Assembly (NCBI RefSeq): GCF_004522175.1
Contig: NZ_SDEB01000005.1
Location: forward strand, 62,001 to 126,000
DNA length: 64,000 nucleotides
Reading direction: 5' to 3'
Source: Paracoccus ravus
Lineage (GTDB): Bacteria; Pseudomonadota; Alphaproteobacteria; Rhodobacterales; Rhodobacteraceae
Part shown: in pieces, positions 44,326 through 51,868 of the stretch
Layout: the number at the start of each line of letters is the position of its first letter
Numbering within the stretch: the stretch's first letter is position 1
The notes under the pieces: generated by a model
The model's database searches: none
What the model saw: only the letters and a program-made list of their open reading frames with translations
What the model was told of the DNA's origin: nothing
Made by a program: the position numbers and the translations under genes

Positions 44326-44499
44326 ATGTATCTTTCCGATAAGCAAATTGCCGAACGCTACGGCGTCACCCGCCCGACCGTTTGGCGCTGGTTGAAATCC
44401 GACCCGACCTTCCCGAAGCCCATTTCCCTTTCGCCCGGCTGCACCCGCTGGAAGCTCGATGAAATCGAGTCGTGGGAAGCTGCACGTCGCGCGGCCTGA
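44326..44499 (+). CDS. AlpA-type HTH regulator/excisionase
   Basis: A 57-residue AlpA-family winged helix: MYLSDKQIAERYGVTRPTVW, RWLKSDPTFPKPISL, then CTRWKLDEIESWEAARR. In P4-like elements AlpA activates integrase and drives excision; here it is the first gene of the replication operon. The ATG at 44326 (AAGGGG upstream) matches the family N-terminus. The longer frame is not needed. Confidence 0.88.
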   Translation: MYLSDKQIAERYGVTRPTVWRWLKSDPTFPKPISLSPGCTRWKLDEIESWEAARRAA

Positions 44500-44511
44500 G
44501 AGGATCACAGC

Positions 44512-44745
44512 ATGAACTTGAAAATGGAACGCCCCGCCGCCGCTGGCACGGCGAACGGGGCAAATATCGAAGCGGCTGGCTTCTCGCACAAACTCTACCC
44601 CGTGCAAGACGATGCCGCAACCGCCACCTTCACGCCGGTCGGCATCGCCGCATTGCGCGTGCTGCACCTCGTCAACCGCCACAGCCTGAACGCCGAGCAA
44701 GCCGCGATGATGGCGGGACTGATCTACGGGGAGGGCAGCGCATGA
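44512..44745 (+). CDS. Unknown 77-aa protein, element B
   Basis: Starts 12 bp after alpA with GAGAGG upstream and ends overlapping the next ATG (ATGA). The first half is Ala/Gly rich; the second (FTPVGIAALRVLHLVNRHSL, NAEQAAMMAGLIYGEG) is helical and resembles the tail of small regulators. No family recognised. Confidence 0.6.
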   Translation: MNLKMERPAAAGTANGANIEAAGFSHKLYPVQDDAATATFTPVGIAALRVLHLVNRHSLNAEQAAMMAGLIYGEGSA

Positions 44746-45008
44746 CCGCCGACACGTTCCGCATTCCCATGGACGTGGCAGAGCATTGCCTGAAGGCAGC
44801 AAAAGCACTGACAGGCCACGCCGCCCGCCTGGACTATCTGCACACACTCTGGGCCGACGAAGACCCCGATCCCAAAAATGGTGCATTCTGGCACGTCCAG
44901 ATCGCGCATCCCGAAGCGGCCAAATTGCGCGACAACCTGGATCAGATAGCGACCTTCATGAAATGGCTGGCCGAATTCTCGGAAACCGACGAGGAGGCGA
45001 GCGAGTGA
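44742..45008 (+). CDS. Unknown 88-aa protein, element B
   Basis: Acidic helical protein (FRIPMDVAEHCLKAAKALTG, LDYLHTLWADEDPDPKNGAF, LRDNLDQIATFMKWLAEF). ATG overlaps the previous stop and the gene ends overlapping the GTG of the primase. The position in the replication operon suggests a replication accessory role. Unrecognised. Confidence 0.65.
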   Translation: MTADTFRIPMDVAEHCLKAAKALTGHAARLDYLHTLWADEDPDPKNGAFWHVQIAHPEAAKLRDNLDQIATFMKWLAEFSETDEEASE

Positions 45009-45892
45009 ACGCCCGTGAGATCGTCACCGCCCTGCGTGGTCGCCCCGGTCGCAATGGCGGGCTGTGCTTCTGCCCTTCGCATACCAACACCCGCACCCCG
45101 GCTTTGTCAGTGACGGATGGCCGCGACGGTCGCCTTCTGGTGCATTGCCATGCCGGCTGCCGCTTCGAGGACATCATGGATGCGCTGCGCGGTCTGGGGC
45201 TGGTCGAGGGCAAGGGCAGCTACACAGCGCCGTCGCCTGCTGAACTGGCCGCGATCCGCGAAGCCGAGCGGCAGGAAGCCCAGAAGCGCGCGGATCAGGC
45301 GTTGCGCTGCTGGAATGAAGCGGAGTCGATTAGCGGCACGCCCGCCGAACTTTACCTGCGCGAGTGCCGGGGCATCACTGCCCCCCTGCCGCCCACGCTG
45401 CGCTTCCATTCGGCAGCCTGGCACGGGCCGACCGCACAGCGCCTGCTCGCAATGGTGGCGCTGGTCGAGGGATTGGGTTTGCCCGCCGTGCATCGCACCT
45501 ACCTGACCCCGCACGGCACGGCAAAGGCCGATGTCCAACCCGCCAAGATGATGTTGGGCGGGACCGCTGGCGGGCATGTCGAGGTCGCTAAGGCAGATGG
45601 GCCGCTGGTCGTTTGCGAAGGTATCGAAACCGGGTTGGCCCTTGCATCTGGTCTGTTGGCGCGTCCCGCGACGATCTGGGCCGCACTGTCCACCTCAGGC
45701 ATGTCCGGCCTGATCCTGCCCGATGCACCTGGTCGCCTTACGGTCGCCACGGACGGCGACGAGGCGGGCACCAACGCGGGCAAGGCGCTCGCCATGAAAG
45801 CCAAGGCGAAAGGGTGGCAGGTGTCGCTGCTGCCCGCGCCGAACGGCCAAGATTGGGCCGATGTTCTCAAATCGAAAAGGGGCGCGGCATGA
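45005..45892 (+). CDS. Zinc-finger/Toprim primase, element B
   Basis: A 295-residue primase-like protein. The zinc finger is CFCPSH (Cys23, His26) with HCHAGC (Cys48, Cys52), and after a helical linker a Toprim domain shows VVCEGIETGLALASGL with the metal-binding Glu and LTVATDGDEAGTNAGKAL with the DxD-type pair. It would lay RNA primers for element replication together with the DUF3631 ATPase. GTG start at 45005 overlaps the previous stop; the end overlaps the next ATG. Same domain plan as the broken gene at 37455 in element A. Confidence 0.85.
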   Translation: MNAREIVTALRGRPGRNGGLCFCPSHTNTRTPALSVTDGRDGRLLVHCHAGCRFEDIMDALRGLGLVEGKGSYTAPSPAELAAIREAERQEAQKRADQALRCWNEAESISGTPAELYLRECRGITAPLPPTLRFHSAAWHGPTAQRLLAMVALVEGLGLPAVHRTYLTPHGTAKADVQPAKMMLGGTAGGHVEVAKADGPLVVCEGIETGLALASGLLARPATIWAALSTSGMSGLILPDAPGRLTVATDGDEAGTNAGKALAMKAKAKGWQVSLLPAPNGQDWADVLKSKRGAA

Positions 45893-47334
45893 ACGCCATG
45901 ACCGACAAATTGCACCCCGCCGAAGTGTCCTTCGACGTGTCGCAACCCGAAGCGCGACTGGCCGAAATCGTGAAAATGTCAGCGCTCGATTATGAGAAGG
46001 CGCGCGAGAAGCTGGCCGAGGAACTGGGGGTGCGCGTGTCATATCTCGACAGGGCAATCGCAAGGATGCGGCCAAAAGCCGAAGATGAGGCGGATGATCC
46101 ATTCGAGGACGTGGAACCCGCTGCCGATCCGGTGGACGGCGCGGCGCTGCTGACCGAGCTACAGGCGACAATCCTGCGGTTCTGCATCCTGCCGGAACAC
46201 AGCGCGCCGCTGATGGCCGCTTGGGTGCTGCACGCTTGGGCGCATGACGGCTTCGATATCTCCCCGGTACTGGGTATCGTCAGCCCGGAAAAGCGATGCG
46301 GAAAGACCACGGCGCTTTCGGTCGTCTCGGCTCTGACGCCTCGCGCCATGCATGCGGTCAACATCTCGGCTTCGGTGCTGTTCCGGGTGATCGAGAAGTT
46401 CAAACCAACCGTGATGGTCGATGAGGCCGACACGTTCCTCGATGCCGACAAGAACGGCGATCTGCGCGGAATGCTGAACGGCGGACACAATCGGCTTTCC
46501 GCCTATGTCTGGCGCAGTCATGGCGACGACCATGAGCCTCGTCGGTTCAAGGTCTGGGCACCGAAGGTCGTGGCGAAGATCGGCAACCTGCCCGACACGC
46601 TGGAAGATCGGTCGTTGGTGGTCAGGCTGCGACGCAAGCGCGACGGTGAGAAGGTGGAGCGGTTCCGCGCCGACCGGATCAACGACTTCTTGCACCTGCG
46701 ACAGAAAGCAGCGCGATGGGCCAAAGACAACGCCCTGACCTTGGCGAACGCTGATCCTCTGGTTCCCGAAGCCCTGCACGACCGTGCTCAGGACAACGCC
46801 CGTTGCATCTGCGCCATAGCCGATGTTGTCGGTGGTCACTGGCCGGTGACGATCCGCACCGCGTTGGTCGGGATGCATCAGGAGGTCGAGGCAGACGAAC
46901 CACAATCTGCGGGCGTTCTGTTGCTGCGCGATCTGGCCGACATCTTTGAGGCGAAGCGGGCCGAGCGGATCGGGAGCACGGATCTCTTGAACGCCCTCTG
47001 CGCCTTGGAGGAAAGCCCGTGGTCCGAATGGCGCGGTGGTCGCCCCATCTCGACGCGCGGCATCGCGAAGCTGTTGAAGCCCTACGGCATCACTCCAGCG
47101 CAGGACCGGATCGGCAGCTTTTACCGCCCCACCGACTTTGCAGATGCTTTCAATAGGTATCTCTCAAAGGGGGCTGAAAATACCGCCACAAGCACCACAA
47201 GTGCCACACATGCGGCAACTGCCACTGAAAAACATAATAAAATCAATGCTAATGGCACTTGTGGAGCTTATGGCACTTATTCCGATGGTGGTGGAAGCAA
47301 GTCCCACAGTGGTGCTTGGGAACGCGAGATCTGA
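45889..47334 (+). CDS. DUF3631 ATPase/helicase-like protein, element B
   Basis: A 481-residue protein. The P-loop-like SPEKRCGKTTALSVVSAL (about 128-145) and Walker B-like TVMVDEADTFL (about 181-191) belong to the DUF3631 ATPase group that follows Toprim primases in phages and satellites, so a replicative helicase role is likely. The tail (about 445-481) is a low-complexity Thr/Ser/Gly run rich in small residues. The first Gly of the classic P-loop is Ser here, as is usual in the family. Coupled on both sides by overlapping stop/start. Confidence 0.82.
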   Translation: MNAMTDKLHPAEVSFDVSQPEARLAEIVKMSALDYEKAREKLAEELGVRVSYLDRAIARMRPKAEDEADDPFEDVEPAADPVDGAALLTELQATILRFCILPEHSAPLMAAWVLHAWAHDGFDISPVLGIVSPEKRCGKTTALSVVSALTPRAMHAVNISASVLFRVIEKFKPTVMVDEADTFLDADKNGDLRGMLNGGHNRLSAYVWRSHGDDHEPRRFKVWAPKVVAKIGNLPDTLEDRSLVVRLRRKRDGEKVERFRADRINDFLHLRQKAARWAKDNALTLANADPLVPEALHDRAQDNARCICAIADVVGGHWPVTIRTALVGMHQEVEADEPQSAGVLLLRDLADIFEAKRAERIGSTDLLNALCALEESPWSEWRGGRPISTRGIAKLLKPYGITPAQDRIGSFYRPTDFADAFNRYLSKGAENTATSTTSATHAATATEKHNKINANGTCGAYGTYSDGGGSKSHSGAWEREI

Positions 47335-47621
47335 TGACCGCTGCGGCTATCCTTCATGACCTGATCGGAGCCGGTGTCGAGTTCGAGACGGACGGGGAAC
47401 GCATCCGCTGGCGCAACGCTGGCGGGCGCGTCACGAGCGATGTGGTCGAGGTGCTGCGGACCCACAAAGCCGAGGCCATCGACTATCTGATGGGCACCCC
47501 GGCTATATCGCACGGGCACGATAAACCGCCCCTGTCGCCCCGCATCGCCGCTGCCGTGCGTGCCGCCTTCGAGGACTACGCCGCGACCGACGATCCCTTC
47601 GACGCGAGGGCATGGGCATGA
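47334..47621 (+). CDS. TubC-N-like small protein, element B
   Basis: A 95-residue protein whose first 55 residues (TAAAILHDLIGAGVEFETDG, RIRWRNAGGRVTSDVVEVLR, THKAEAIDYL) match the TubC N-terminal docking-like domain common in phage and plasmid replication clusters. ATG shares a base with the DUF3631 stop. Its role there is unknown; protein-protein docking is the best guess. Confidence 0.7.
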   Translation: MTAAAILHDLIGAGVEFETDGERIRWRNAGGRVTSDVVEVLRTHKAEAIDYLMGTPAISHGHDKPPLSPRIAAAVRAAFEDYAATDDPFDARAWA

Positions 47622-47810
47622 CGGGGCATGTAAAGTCCAGGAGCGCCAAAGCAGGGAACCGCCGATGATAGTTCGCTTGTTTGTAAACACAGTTTTTCGC
47701 TTCTCACGCGCGCGCGAGGGACGAGCATTGCAATGGAGCACCTCAGCGAGTATTATAATACCGTCGATGTCGTACGCTTCGCGCTATGAGATCGGCCCGT
47801 CGGGAACTGT
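47622..47810. other. Gap before the capsid gene; no clear gene
   Basis: About 190 bp. It begins with the left copy of a 15-bp direct repeat (47654). GCTTCGCGCT occurs twice (47774 and 47813). Short frames exist (for example ATG 47733 for 18 codons), one of which, read through a TGA, would continue into the 41-codon frame upstream of the capsid. It looks like a junction rather than a promoter-only gap. Confidence 0.4.
47654..47668 (+). repeat. Left copy of 15-bp repeat flanking the capsid cassette
   Basis: GGGAACCGCCGATGA, repeated exactly and in the same orientation at 49367-49381. The two copies enclose the capsid gene and its flanks. Confidence 0.75.
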
Positions 47811-47936
47811 ATGCTTCGCGCTGCAAAAGCCCTTCGACCGGAACTGAGGCCGGAAACCGCACGCCGAGCGCTGCGCGAGAGAACCCATCCTTACACCCGT
47901 GCCCTCAAAGGGCCGTTAATGGAGACCGCGCAATGA
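47811..47936 (+). CDS. Possible 41-aa remnant/leader protein coupled to capsid
   Basis: ATG at 47811 opens MLRAAKALRPELRPETARRA and ends METAQ with a TGA that overlaps the capsid ATG (ATGA). The basic helical sequence and the coupling suggest the C-terminal remnant of the gene that preceded the capsid in a donor phage. The same frame extends upstream through one TGA. Weak on its own. Confidence 0.35.
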   Translation: MLRAAKALRPELRPETARRALRERTHPYTRALKGPLMETAQ

Positions 47937-49135
47937 CGCACTTCAAACCCAATACTGGAATCCTATCTGTCTACGCCTCCGCCGCATCGCCGAACGAGAT
48001 TCTTGGTGACTTGACCGACGCATTTGCGGAGTTCAAGGCAAGGCAGAATGCCGAGATTGCCAGCATCCGTGGCGACCTCGACGCTATCAGCGCCAGAAAT
48101 GTTGCCGCCGAAATGAACGGCAGTGGCGGCATGGCGGCGCGCCCCGGAAACATCCGCGACGAGCGAACCGCTCTGGCTGAGTTCGGGCGGTTCGGGCAGG
48201 TGAACGCGGCGCTGTCGATCGGTGGCGCTGGCGGCAACGATCTGACGGCAGGCGGGGCCGCTGTGTTCCCAGCTGTGTCCGAGCGGATCATGGTTCGCCA
48301 ATTTTCCCAATCCGCAATCGCGAGATTGGCCCGCCTCGTCACCCTCACCGCAGGCGACCGTTTCGAGGAACCGCAAGACCTCGGCGAACCCGCAGCCACG
48401 TGGGTTGGTGAGAGCGATGCGCGTCCTGCCACCACTACGGCGACTTTCTCGCTGCTGTCTGTCACCTGCGACGAGCTTTACACGCTCCAGCCGATCACCC
48501 AAAGGCTGCTGGATGATAGCCAGTATGACCTTGGGCAGTGGCTCGAAGATCGCATTGCAGACAAACTGGCTCGCGCCGCTGGGTCTGCTTTCATGATCGG
48601 TGACGGCGACAAGAAGCCGTCGGGGATTGTCACCTATCCGCGTTCGTCGGAAGCCGATTCCGCGCGCGACTGGGGAACCATCCAGGCGCAATATACCGGC
48701 GCATCAGGAGCCTTCGGTACGGGCGGGGCCGACATCCTTGTGGATGCGGTATACAGCTTGCAAGGGCATTACCGGCAGAACGCCCGTTGGGTGATGAACA
48801 GCAAGACGCTGGCCGTTGTCCGCCGCATGAAAGACAGCGACGGTCGCTTCCTGTGGGCCGATTCGTTGGCTGCGGGCCAACCTGCAACGCTGCTTGGTTA
48901 CCCCGTCGAAACCGACGAGAGCGCACCCGACATCGGCGCGAACGCTGCAGCCATTTGGTTCGGTGATTGGCAGCAAGCTTATGTGGTGGTTAGGAAGCCG
49001 GGGCTTCGCCTGCTTCGCGATCCGTACTCCAGCAAGCCGAATGTTCTGTTCTACGCCTACAGCCGCGTGGGCGGTGCCCTGCAAAACAGCGAGGCGATCA
49101 AGGCCATCGTGTTCGGCGTCGATCCCGACGCGTAA
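47933..49135 (+). CDS. HK97-type phage major capsid protein, element B
   Basis: A 400-residue capsid protein. The N-terminal 60 residues (NEILGDLTDAFAEFKARQNA) form the helical delta/scaffold domain, then comes the HK97 fold: AAVFPAVSERIMVRQFSQSA, GEPAATWVGESDARP, FSLLSVTCDELYTLQPITQR and YAYSRVGGALQNSEAIKAIV. It would build an icosahedral head. GGAGA precedes the ATG. It is the only virion gene in the element: no protease, portal or terminase lies beside it, so maturation and packaging would need a helper. Alternatively its product alters or blocks helper heads. Confidence 0.9.
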   Translation: MTHFKPNTGILSVYASAASPNEILGDLTDAFAEFKARQNAEIASIRGDLDAISARNVAAEMNGSGGMAARPGNIRDERTALAEFGRFGQVNAALSIGGAGGNDLTAGGAAVFPAVSERIMVRQFSQSAIARLARLVTLTAGDRFEEPQDLGEPAATWVGESDARPATTTATFSLLSVTCDELYTLQPITQRLLDDSQYDLGQWLEDRIADKLARAAGSAFMIGDGDKKPSGIVTYPRSSEADSARDWGTIQAQYTGASGAFGTGGADILVDAVYSLQGHYRQNARWVMNSKTLAVVRRMKDSDGRFLWADSLAAGQPATLLGYPVETDESAPDIGANAAAIWFGDWQQAYVVVRKPGLRLLRDPYSSKPNVLFYAYSRVGGALQNSEAIKAIVFGVDPDA

Positions 49136-49292
49136 CGAGAAAGGGTTGGGCGCACCCGGCTTGCCGAAGCGCCCGCGATAACTGGATGAGTGCGCTGCCC
49201 AGCCAGGCAAAAAACCTCCAGAAGGCACGGTGGTACTCCCCACGCGGTGCGGATCGTTACGCCTGAGGCTTTGGGTTGGGAACGATCATCGA

Positions 49293-49321
49293 GGGCGCAC
49301 CTGTCGGAGCCGGGTGCGCCC
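49293..49321. terminator. Hairpin downstream of capsid gene
   Basis: GGGCGCACC (49293-49301) and GGTGCGCCC (49313-49321) form a perfect 9-bp stem with an 11-nt loop, 158 bp after the capsid stop. No T run follows on the plus strand. Confidence 0.5.
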
Positions 49322-49366
49322 ATTCCTATTGGGCGGGGCCGTCATAAGTTCGAGACGTGCGTTGCC

Positions 49367-49381
49367 GGGAACCGCCGATGA
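49367..49381 (+). repeat. Right copy of 15-bp repeat flanking the capsid cassette
   Basis: GGGAACCGCCGATGA, identical to 47654-47668. The distance between copies is 1.7 kb. Confidence 0.75.
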
Positions 49382-49525
49382 GACTCGCCTATCAAAAACC
49401 GCGACAATTTTTGGTGGGGGTACCAAGAAGTCTGTAGCCTTTTGGCTCTGGCAACCCGCGTCGTACCCACGCGGAGATTTTTTCTCTCGTTTGAATTTCG
49501 ACAGGTGCGGACCCTGAGAAATCCC

Positions 49526-49545
49526 AACGTTTGTGAACGTTTTTT
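49526..49545 (+). terminator. AACGTT hairpin with T run
   Basis: AACGTT at 49526 and 49536 can pair over a TGTG loop, followed by TTTT. A short intrinsic-terminator-like structure; the stem is weak for a GC-rich genome. Confidence 0.4.
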
Positions 49546-49633
49546 AATTCGCACGAAATCAAAAGTGCGCGCGAGTTCGCACCTGCGTACGACTGCGGAC
49601 CATCCTAGGAAACCTTTATGGAGGATTACCCCA

Positions 49634-49849
49634 ATGACCGCACGCGATGACCTTTTGGCAATACCGGACGAGCATGCTTGGAGCCACACTCAGTACTTGT
49701 ATCCCGCCCTTGCGAGGCGGCTTGGCCTAAGTGAGCGCTCACCATCAGCCGAGCGACAGTCATACTGGTGGCCTTGGTCAGGCAAAACGACCGCCTTAGC
49801 AGCCCTAGCGGGGCCACATAGGGGAGCCACCCCTAACCTGCCGGTTTGA
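49634..49849 (+). CDS. Unknown 71-aa protein, element B
   Basis: ATG at 49634 has GGAGG nine bases upstream. MTARDDLLAIPDEHAWSHTQ and YLYPALARRLGLSERSPS lead to a Trp/Ser-rich then Pro-rich end. The terminal part reads less like a natural protein, so it may be a truncated gene. The frame is open far upstream but without a good start. Unrecognised. Confidence 0.45.
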   Translation: MTARDDLLAIPDEHAWSHTQYLYPALARRLGLSERSPSAERQSYWWPWSGKTTALAALAGPHRGATPNLPV

Positions 49850-49948
49850 GCGGTCAAGCTGTTTGCAGTTTCTCACTTTCCGTGCGGGAGTCGCGTCTTG
49901 CTTCGCAGAAAAAGCGACGCCGAATTGGCCCGGCGACGCTGAGTATAA

Positions 49949-50239
49949 TTACTTGCACTCAAGCAAGCTGAGCAAGTTGTTTGGCTGGTCGCCATCGGCA
50001 GTAGTGCGAAGGTACTTTCTGCCCAAGGCGCTTTTAGCCACTACGACGTCCACCTTGTCGCCAGCCGGGCGCTCCACGTAGAAGGACCATTTCCCACTTT
50101 CGATTCCGGCGATGGCGTCGTCGATGGGGAGCTTCCATCCGGTGCCATCTCCATTTGCTCCGCCGATGTGGCTGATGCGTTCCCAAGCGCTGGTCCGGTT
50201 AGTCTTGTTGATGCATCTGATGCGATGTCTGTCTGCCAT
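49949..50239 (-). CDS. DUF3892 domain protein, element B
   Basis: A 96-residue protein matching DUF3892: [60 protein letters not shown], then a conserved [18 protein letters not shown]. The family is widespread on mobile elements, function unknown. GGAGTG precedes the ATG at 50239. It is one of only two minus-strand genes in the element, so it is likely under separate (perhaps lysogeny-type or cargo) control. Confidence 0.8.
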   Translation of the reverse strand: MADRHRIRCINKTNRTSAWERISHIGGANGDGTGWKLPIDDAIAGIESGKWSFYVERPAGDKVDVVVAKSALGRKYLRTTADGDQPNNLLSLLECK

Positions 50240-50574
50240 GATAAGGCACTCCATATGAGCGCCAGGCCGATCTTGACTGTCAGCGAACGATCCGTAGACT
50301 CGCACTGTGTCCCGACATTCCGCATCGGCCCGGCTATTGGGTCGCGGAGAACCGGAACTTTGCGCCGCCTCGGGTACCAACCTTGGCGGCGCGTCCGCTT
50401 CCGGACGTCGCCTAAATTCTTGAATCGATTCCGTGATGAGTCAAGATGAAACACCTCCAAGATATTGGAGGTGGCGCAATATATGCGTAGTACTTCTAAA
50501 GACACCCCAAGGTCTCGTAGGAAATGCCGATTCGTCAACGACGTGTTAGCACGCAAGCCGAAACTCGCCGGAAG
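50240..50574. other. 335-bp gap with a perfect GATA-loop hairpin
   Basis: No convincing gene on either strand. The main structure is a perfect inverted repeat, CACCTCCAA (50452-50460) and TTGGAGGTG (50465-50473), around a GATA loop. One arm contains CCTCC and the other GGAGG. It may be a terminator for the minus-strand RHH gene, an operator or a small RNA stem. Confidence 0.45.
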
Positions 50575-50763
50575 TCATTCTCTTGCTCGTTCGATGAAAA
50601 TTCGGATCATCTCGGGTCGCGTCGGCTGCGGCTCGATCTTCGCGCGCTCAGAGTCGAGCCAATCGAGTAGATCAGGTTGCAGGCGGACAAGAACGCCCGT
50701 CCCCAAACCAGTCGCCGGGCGACCGCGCTTATTTTTCGATATCGTTTTATCTTGCTTGCTCAT
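50575..50763 (-). CDS. Ribbon-helix-helix (CopG/Arc-type) regulator, element B
   Basis: A 62-residue protein: a basic N-terminus with KRGRPATG (AT-hook-like), a beta strand VLVRLQPDLLDWLDSERA, and helix RPEMIRIFIERARE, the RHH layout. A 14-bp palindrome lies just upstream of its start and another CGATATCG within its first codons, so autoregulation is likely. It may be the element's repressor controlling itself and the divergent small-gene operon at 50853. Confidence 0.75.
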   Translation of the reverse strand: MSKQDKTISKNKRGRPATGLGTGVLVRLQPDLLDWLDSERAKIEPQPTRPEMIRIFIERARE

Positions 50764-50768
50764 GTTTA

Positions 50769-50782
50769 TTACGATATCGTAA
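50769..50782. promoter_or_regulatory. 14-bp palindrome, candidate RHH operator
   Basis: TTACGATATCGTAA is a perfect palindrome 6 bp upstream of the RHH start codon and 70 bp before the divergent operon. A second CGATATCG lies at 50737-50744, centre-to-centre 35 bp away, inside the gene start. The pair is suited to cooperative binding of RHH dimers. Confidence 0.65.
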
Positions 50783-50852
50783 ATTCAGGCCGAGCAAAAG
50801 CACCACCTTTCACCCGGCCCTAACCGAAACCCGTTCCTATGGGAGAACGCGA

Positions 50853-51041
50853 ATGGCTATGCATTGCCATAACGGACCCGGCTTGCCTGTCGCAAGCCTT
50901 CACGAAATCCACGACTGCTTGACGCTTGCCCTGGACGCATCCGAGCGTCCGAAGGGCTACACGACCGCCGAGCGTGAGGCGCGCAGCTACATGCGCACAG
51001 CCCTGCGCCGCGTCGGCAAGCTGATGGAGGGTGTGGTATGA
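50853..51041 (+). CDS. Unknown 62-aa protein, element B
   Basis: First of four coupled small genes. GGGAGA precedes the ATG. Sequence MAMHCHNGPGLPVASLHEIH, DCLTLALDASERPKGYTTAE, then a basic helix EARSYMRTALRRVGKLMEG. Two Cys and several His near the start could bind metal. Unrecognised. Ends overlapping the next ATG. Confidence 0.6.
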   Translation: MAMHCHNGPGLPVASLHEIHDCLTLALDASERPKGYTTAEREARSYMRTALRRVGKLMEGVV

Positions 51042-51295
51042 GCACCGTGTCAGTATCTGCCCTTCCCGAGGGCGTAGCTGAACGCCTTGCCACCTTTGCC
51101 GAATGGACGGGCACACAGCTTTTCCCTGCCGAGAAGGTGCTATTCGATCAAGGCGGAGAGGACGGCCACACATTCAGCGACGAGTTCTTGGCCTATGTCC
51201 AGCGCGTGGGGATGTCGCTTGATTGGGTTTATCTCGGGGATGCGATGCCGCTGGTCATGCGGGCTTACAACGCAGCACAGGAGGGCCGGGAATGA
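51038..51295 (+). CDS. Unknown 85-aa protein, element B
   Basis: Second of the small coupled genes (ATGA overlaps at both ends). Acidic; FPAEKVLFDQGGEDGHTFSD and VQRVGMSLDWVYLGDAMPLV are its clearest stretches. Similar small acidic proteins occur in Rhodobacterales prophage early regions, but I cannot give a family. Confidence 0.6.
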   Translation: MSTVSVSALPEGVAERLATFAEWTGTQLFPAEKVLFDQGGEDGHTFSDEFLAYVQRVGMSLDWVYLGDAMPLVMRAYNAAQEGRE

Positions 51296-51489
51296 CTGAC
51301 CTCACTCCACAACCCCGCAGCAGACTCCTGGAAATTGTCGACCTGATGGACGCGGAGGAGCAGAGAGTATTCAGTCACACACTCTACCTCATGAACGTAG
51401 CGAAATCCAAAAGCTGGCGCAGACGCCGCCTCAATGAATATCTGCGCTGGTTTCACGAGAAAAACGGCACCGCGGAGGTCAGGGCATGA
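51292..51489 (+). CDS. Unknown 65-aa protein, element B
   Basis: Third coupled gene. Helical, with acidic start (LLEIVDLMDAEEQRVFSHTL) and strongly basic second half (KSKSWRRRRLNEYLRWFHEK), suggesting nucleic acid contact. ATG overlaps the previous stop; its stop overlaps the next start. Unrecognised. Confidence 0.6.
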   Translation: MTDLTPQPRSRLLEIVDLMDAEEQRVFSHTLYLMNVAKSKSWRRRRLNEYLRWFHEKNGTAEVRA

Positions 51490-51719
51490 TTACCACCGGC
51501 CACCTAGAAGACGTGAGCTATCAGCTAAGCAAGGCCAGCAATCTCTATGCGGCGCTACGGTTGGCAGTGGATGCGCTTGGCGTGGATGACCCTGTGCAAG
51601 TGCGTGACGCAATCATCGGCGTGACGGAAGTTCTCGGCATTCAGTTGGAGAATTCGCACGCAGCACTTGAGAAGCTGTTCAAGATCGCTCCCTTTGCCGA
51701 CAAGTCCGAGGCTGCATAA
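51486..51719 (+). CDS. Unknown 77-aa protein, element B
   Basis: Last of the four coupled genes, helical: HLEDVSYQLSKASNLYAALR, LAVDALGVDDPVQVRDAIIG, HAALEKLFKIAPFADKSE. It ends 150 bp before the tRNA. The gap to the tRNA holds nothing I can name. Confidence 0.6.
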   Translation: MITTGHLEDVSYQLSKASNLYAALRLAVDALGVDDPVQVRDAIIGVTEVLGIQLENSHAALEKLFKIAPFADKSEAA

Positions 51720-51868
51720 TGCAGATCGCCAGCGATCAGCGCGATTGCTAGGTATGATTCTGTCGCATCCCGTCGCCTTCAATCATTTTTAAGATGATGG
51801 GTAGAGTGATGGGGTGCGAATCCTGAAATCGAAAATAACGAGGAAAAACAATGCGTTGTCGTGATAAT

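Larger units (their letters stand above)
49136..49633. other. 498-bp non-coding region after the capsid gene
   Basis: No convincing gene. It contains GGGCGCACC at 49148 and again at 49293, the latter pairing with GGTGCGCCC at 49313, the right copy of the 15-bp repeat at 49367-49381, an AT-rich part (49385-49560) and an AACGTT hairpin with T run at 49526. A packaging signal or regulatory RNA could be here; nothing proves it. Confidence 0.4.

Noticed and set aside
47560..47847. 95-codon frame overlapping the TubC-like gene and the gap before the capsid
   Set aside because: It overlaps a better gene out of frame, its sequence changes character half way, and the coupled 41-codon frame fits the capsid start better.
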